DNA from: Bacillota bacterium
GTDB lineage: Bacteria > Bacillota > Clostridia > Lachnospirales > Lachnospiraceae
Assembly: GCA_023409535.1 (NCBI GenBank)
Contig: JAEYGZ010000026.1
Span: 36,864-100,863 of the forward strand
Direction of reading: 5' to 3'
Length of the DNA: 64,000 nucleotides
The position numbers were made by a program, and so were the translations under genes. The notes beneath the pieces are model-generated. The model was not told where the DNA came from, did no database searches, and saw only the letters and a program-made list of their open reading frames with translations. This document shows positions 62,451-64,000 of this stretch, in pieces (the stretch's first letter is position 1; the number at the start of each line of letters is the position of its first letter).

Positions 62451-63776
62451 ATGAAAAACATTGATGGAACAATTGTGAATAAATTTACCGATGCTGCCGA
62501 GTTAGGAATGCATATTGGAGAGACAGTCAGAATCTCAGGGGCTTTGTACAAGCTTCGAATCATGAGCGGCTTCGCCTTTGTTATACTCCGAACCCGCAGA
62601 GCTTTGCTACAGTGCGTTTATACCCCCGATCACTGCAGCTTTCCCTTAGAGAACTTAGAGGAAGAAGCGTGCCTTATCGTAACCGGCAAGGTTATCGCAG
62701 AGGAACGCTCCAGCACCGGATATGAGCTGCAGCTTACCGGTATTGAGGTTTTATCCACGCCCAGTGAAAAAATGCCTGTGGTTATCAACAATAAGCAGCT
62801 GGATATCTCCCTGGATACCCTGCTGGATTATCGCCCGATTACCCTGCGCAACGAGAAGGAACGCGCAATCTTCCGGATACAGGAGGGACTTTGCAGGGGT
62901 TTTCGTGAACATCTGACCAGGCAGGGTTTTACTGAGCTTCATACTCCAAAGATCGTTTATGCCGGTGCAGAAGGCGGTGCGAATATATTCAGGCTGGATT
63001 ATTTTCATCATGAGGCTTACCTGGCACAAAGTCCCCAGTTCTATAAACAAATGATGGTAGGCGTATACGAACGGGTATATGAAATCGCACCCGTATTCCG
63101 TGCGGAAAAGCATGATACCTCCAGACACTTAAACGAGTATACCAGTGTAGACTTTGAGATGGGCTATATCGACAGTTTTGAAGAGATCATGCAAATGGAA
63201 ACCGGTATGTTGAAGGCCGCATTACAATTTCTGACCGAAAATTATTCTTATGAGCTTGCATTATTAAAGATCAGAATGCCTGACCTTGTAACTATTCCTT
63301 CCATCCCCTTTCATGAGGCAAAGGAACGAATCACAAAGGAATATCATCGCGAAATCAAGGATATGGAGGACTTTGAGCCTGAAGAGGAGAAGCTTCTATA
63401 TGAATTGATCCTTAAGGAAACCGGAAGCGAATTTGTATTTGTCACTCACTATCCTGCAAAGAAGCGCCCATTCTATGCGATGGAGGACCCAACAGATCCC
63501 ACGGTAACCCTAAGCTTTGACTTACTGTTTCGCGGTCTCGAAATTACAACCGGCGGGCAGCGAATTCATACCTTAAAGGAGCAGCTTAAGAAAATGCATA
63601 CTAGAGATATGAATCCGGACGCCTTTGAAAGCTACCTGATGATTCATCAGTATGGTATGCCGCCACACGGAGGACTCGGTCTGGGTCTGGAGCGCTTTAC
63701 CTCGAGGCTGCTGGAGCAAAGTAACGTCAGATATTCCTGCCTCTTTCCAAGAGATATCAATAGATTGATACCATAA
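62451..63776 (+). CDS. aspS: aspartyl-tRNA synthetase, archaeal (non-discriminating) type
   Basis: A 441-aa class IIb synthetase: N-terminal OB-fold anticodon-binding domain (about 20-110) and catalytic domain. Motif 2 is FRAEKHDTSRHLNEYTS and motif 3 is GLGLGLERFTSR. The size (about 430-440 aa, no bacterial GAD insertion) is that of archaeal-type AspRS, which commonly misacylates tRNA-Asn with Asp for later amidation by GatCAB. It activates Asp with ATP. GAAAGG precedes the ATG. Expression seems controlled by the Asn/Asp leader peptide and terminator upstream. Discrimination cannot be decided from sequence alone. Confidence 0.
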   Translation: MKNIDGTIVNKFTDAAELGMHIGETVRISGALYKLRIMSGFAFVILRTRRALLQCVYTPDHCSFPLENLEEEACLIVTGKVIAEERSSTGYELQLTGIEVLSTPSEKMPVVINNKQLDISLDTLLDYRPITLRNEKERAIFRIQEGLCRGFREHLTRQGFTELHTPKIVYAGAEGGANIFRLDYFHHEAYLAQSPQFYKQMMVGVYERVYEIAPVFRAEKHDTSRHLNEYTSVDFEMGYIDSFEEIMQMETGMLKAALQFLTENYSYELALLKIRMPDLVTIPSIPFHEAKERITKEYHREIKDMEDFEPEEEKLLYELILKETGSEFVFVTHYPAKKRPFYAMEDPTDPTVTLSFDLLFRGLEITTGGQRIHTLKEQLKKMHTRDMNPDAFESYLMIHQYGMPPHGGLGLGLERFTSRLLEQSNVRYSCLFPRDINRLIP

Positions 63777-63790
63777 ATAGTAAGTTAGAT

Positions 63791-64000
63791 TGGCAAAGGG
63801 ACGGAGACAGGTGTAACAACAGGAAGGGTCTGTGGGGAAGCTGTTGACAGGATCTATCGTGCTAAGCAAAAATCAAGGCTGATATAAAATGCTATTTAGG
63901 TTGTCTAAGAGCTGCGGGCCGGCGCTTTATGGACTCCTGTCCAAAGCGCCTGAAAGTGCCGTCCTTGGCACTTTCTCCCTTAGATATCGCGCATTTTATA
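63791..64000 (+). repeat. large structured repeat element, copy B (cut by window end)
   Basis: Begins with the same 42 bp as copy A (63791-63832). The following sequence differs but keeps the layout: an arm ending TATAAAATGC (63883-63892) pairs with GCATTTTATA at the window end (63991-64000). The centre folds as a three-way junction: TCTAAG/CTTAGA closing stem, GGCGCTTT/AAAGCGCC hairpin (63921-63950) with inner GGAC/GTCC, and AAAGTGCC/GGCACTTT hairpin (63953-63974). It lies 14 bp after aspS in the same orientation as copy A; the right end is outside the window. Confidence 0.

Overview
The window reads as chromosomal DNA of a spore-forming, Gram-positive anaerobe, most likely a Lachnospiraceae-type clostridium (inference). 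The support is dipicolinate synthase genes dpaAB, an archaeal-type aspartyl-tRNA synthetase as found in Clostridia, low-to-moderate G+C, strong AGGAGG ribosome binding sites, and many binding-protein sugar transporters without their own ATPase. I saw no rRNA, tRNA, CRISPR array or intact transposase.

Layout. (1) 0-23 kb, minus strand: a beta-mannan utilisation locus in two transcription units. The upstream unit (21.9 to 17.2 kb) is manA, a cellobiose/mannobiose 2-epimerase, a GH130 mannosylglucose phosphorylase and a LacI regulator. It starts at a textbook promoter with a 20-bp palindromic operator on the start site and ends at a clear terminator. The second unit (17.1 to 0 kb) encodes two binding-protein/permease sets, an odd NHL-Yip1-DUF5696-like membrane group, a GH26 lipoprotein mannanase, a second GH130 phosphorylase and a GH113 mannanase with an in-frame TGA. 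A second LacI gene (22.0-23.0 kb) precedes manA. The implied pathway is: surface mannanase cuts mannan, ABC import follows, GH113 trims, the epimerase turns Man-Man into Man-Glc, GH130 enzymes release Man-1-P, and ManA links mannose-6-P to fructose-6-P.

(2) 23-25.4 kb: an old-yellow-enzyme oxidoreductase preceded by two related palindromes, and a drug/metabolite exporter. (3) 25.4-40.3 kb, minus strand, one long apparent operon from a strong promoter at 40.3 kb: capsule-type regulators (two PHP phosphatases, one split and two fused Wzz/tyrosine kinases, an LCP ligase) wrapped around a peptide-modification cassette (ABC exporter, PqqD-like protein, radical SAM/SPASM enzyme, a 134-aa putative precursor with a Pro/Thr/Trp tail, HPr-kinase-like protein, S26-type peptidase, nucleotidyltransferase). 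No glycosyltransferase is seen. This is the best candidate for an undescribed system.

(4) 40.4-47 kb: GNAT acetyltransferase and an oppABCDF peptide importer with structured leaders. (5) 47.3-52 kb, plus strand: dpaA-dpaB, an asparagine synthetase and a LysM/GH18-like spore protein whose catalytic motif has been lost. (6) 52-55.1 kb: a P-type Ca2+-ATPase flanked by inverted copies of one hairpin sequence. (7) 55.2-64 kb: yajC-tgt, a GGDEF-EAL receptor, fba, an amidase, and aspS behind what looks like a ribosome-mediated attenuator with an Asn/Asp-rich leader peptide. Two copies of a large, structure-conserved repeat (59.6 and 63.8 kb) bracket the last three genes; the second runs off the window.
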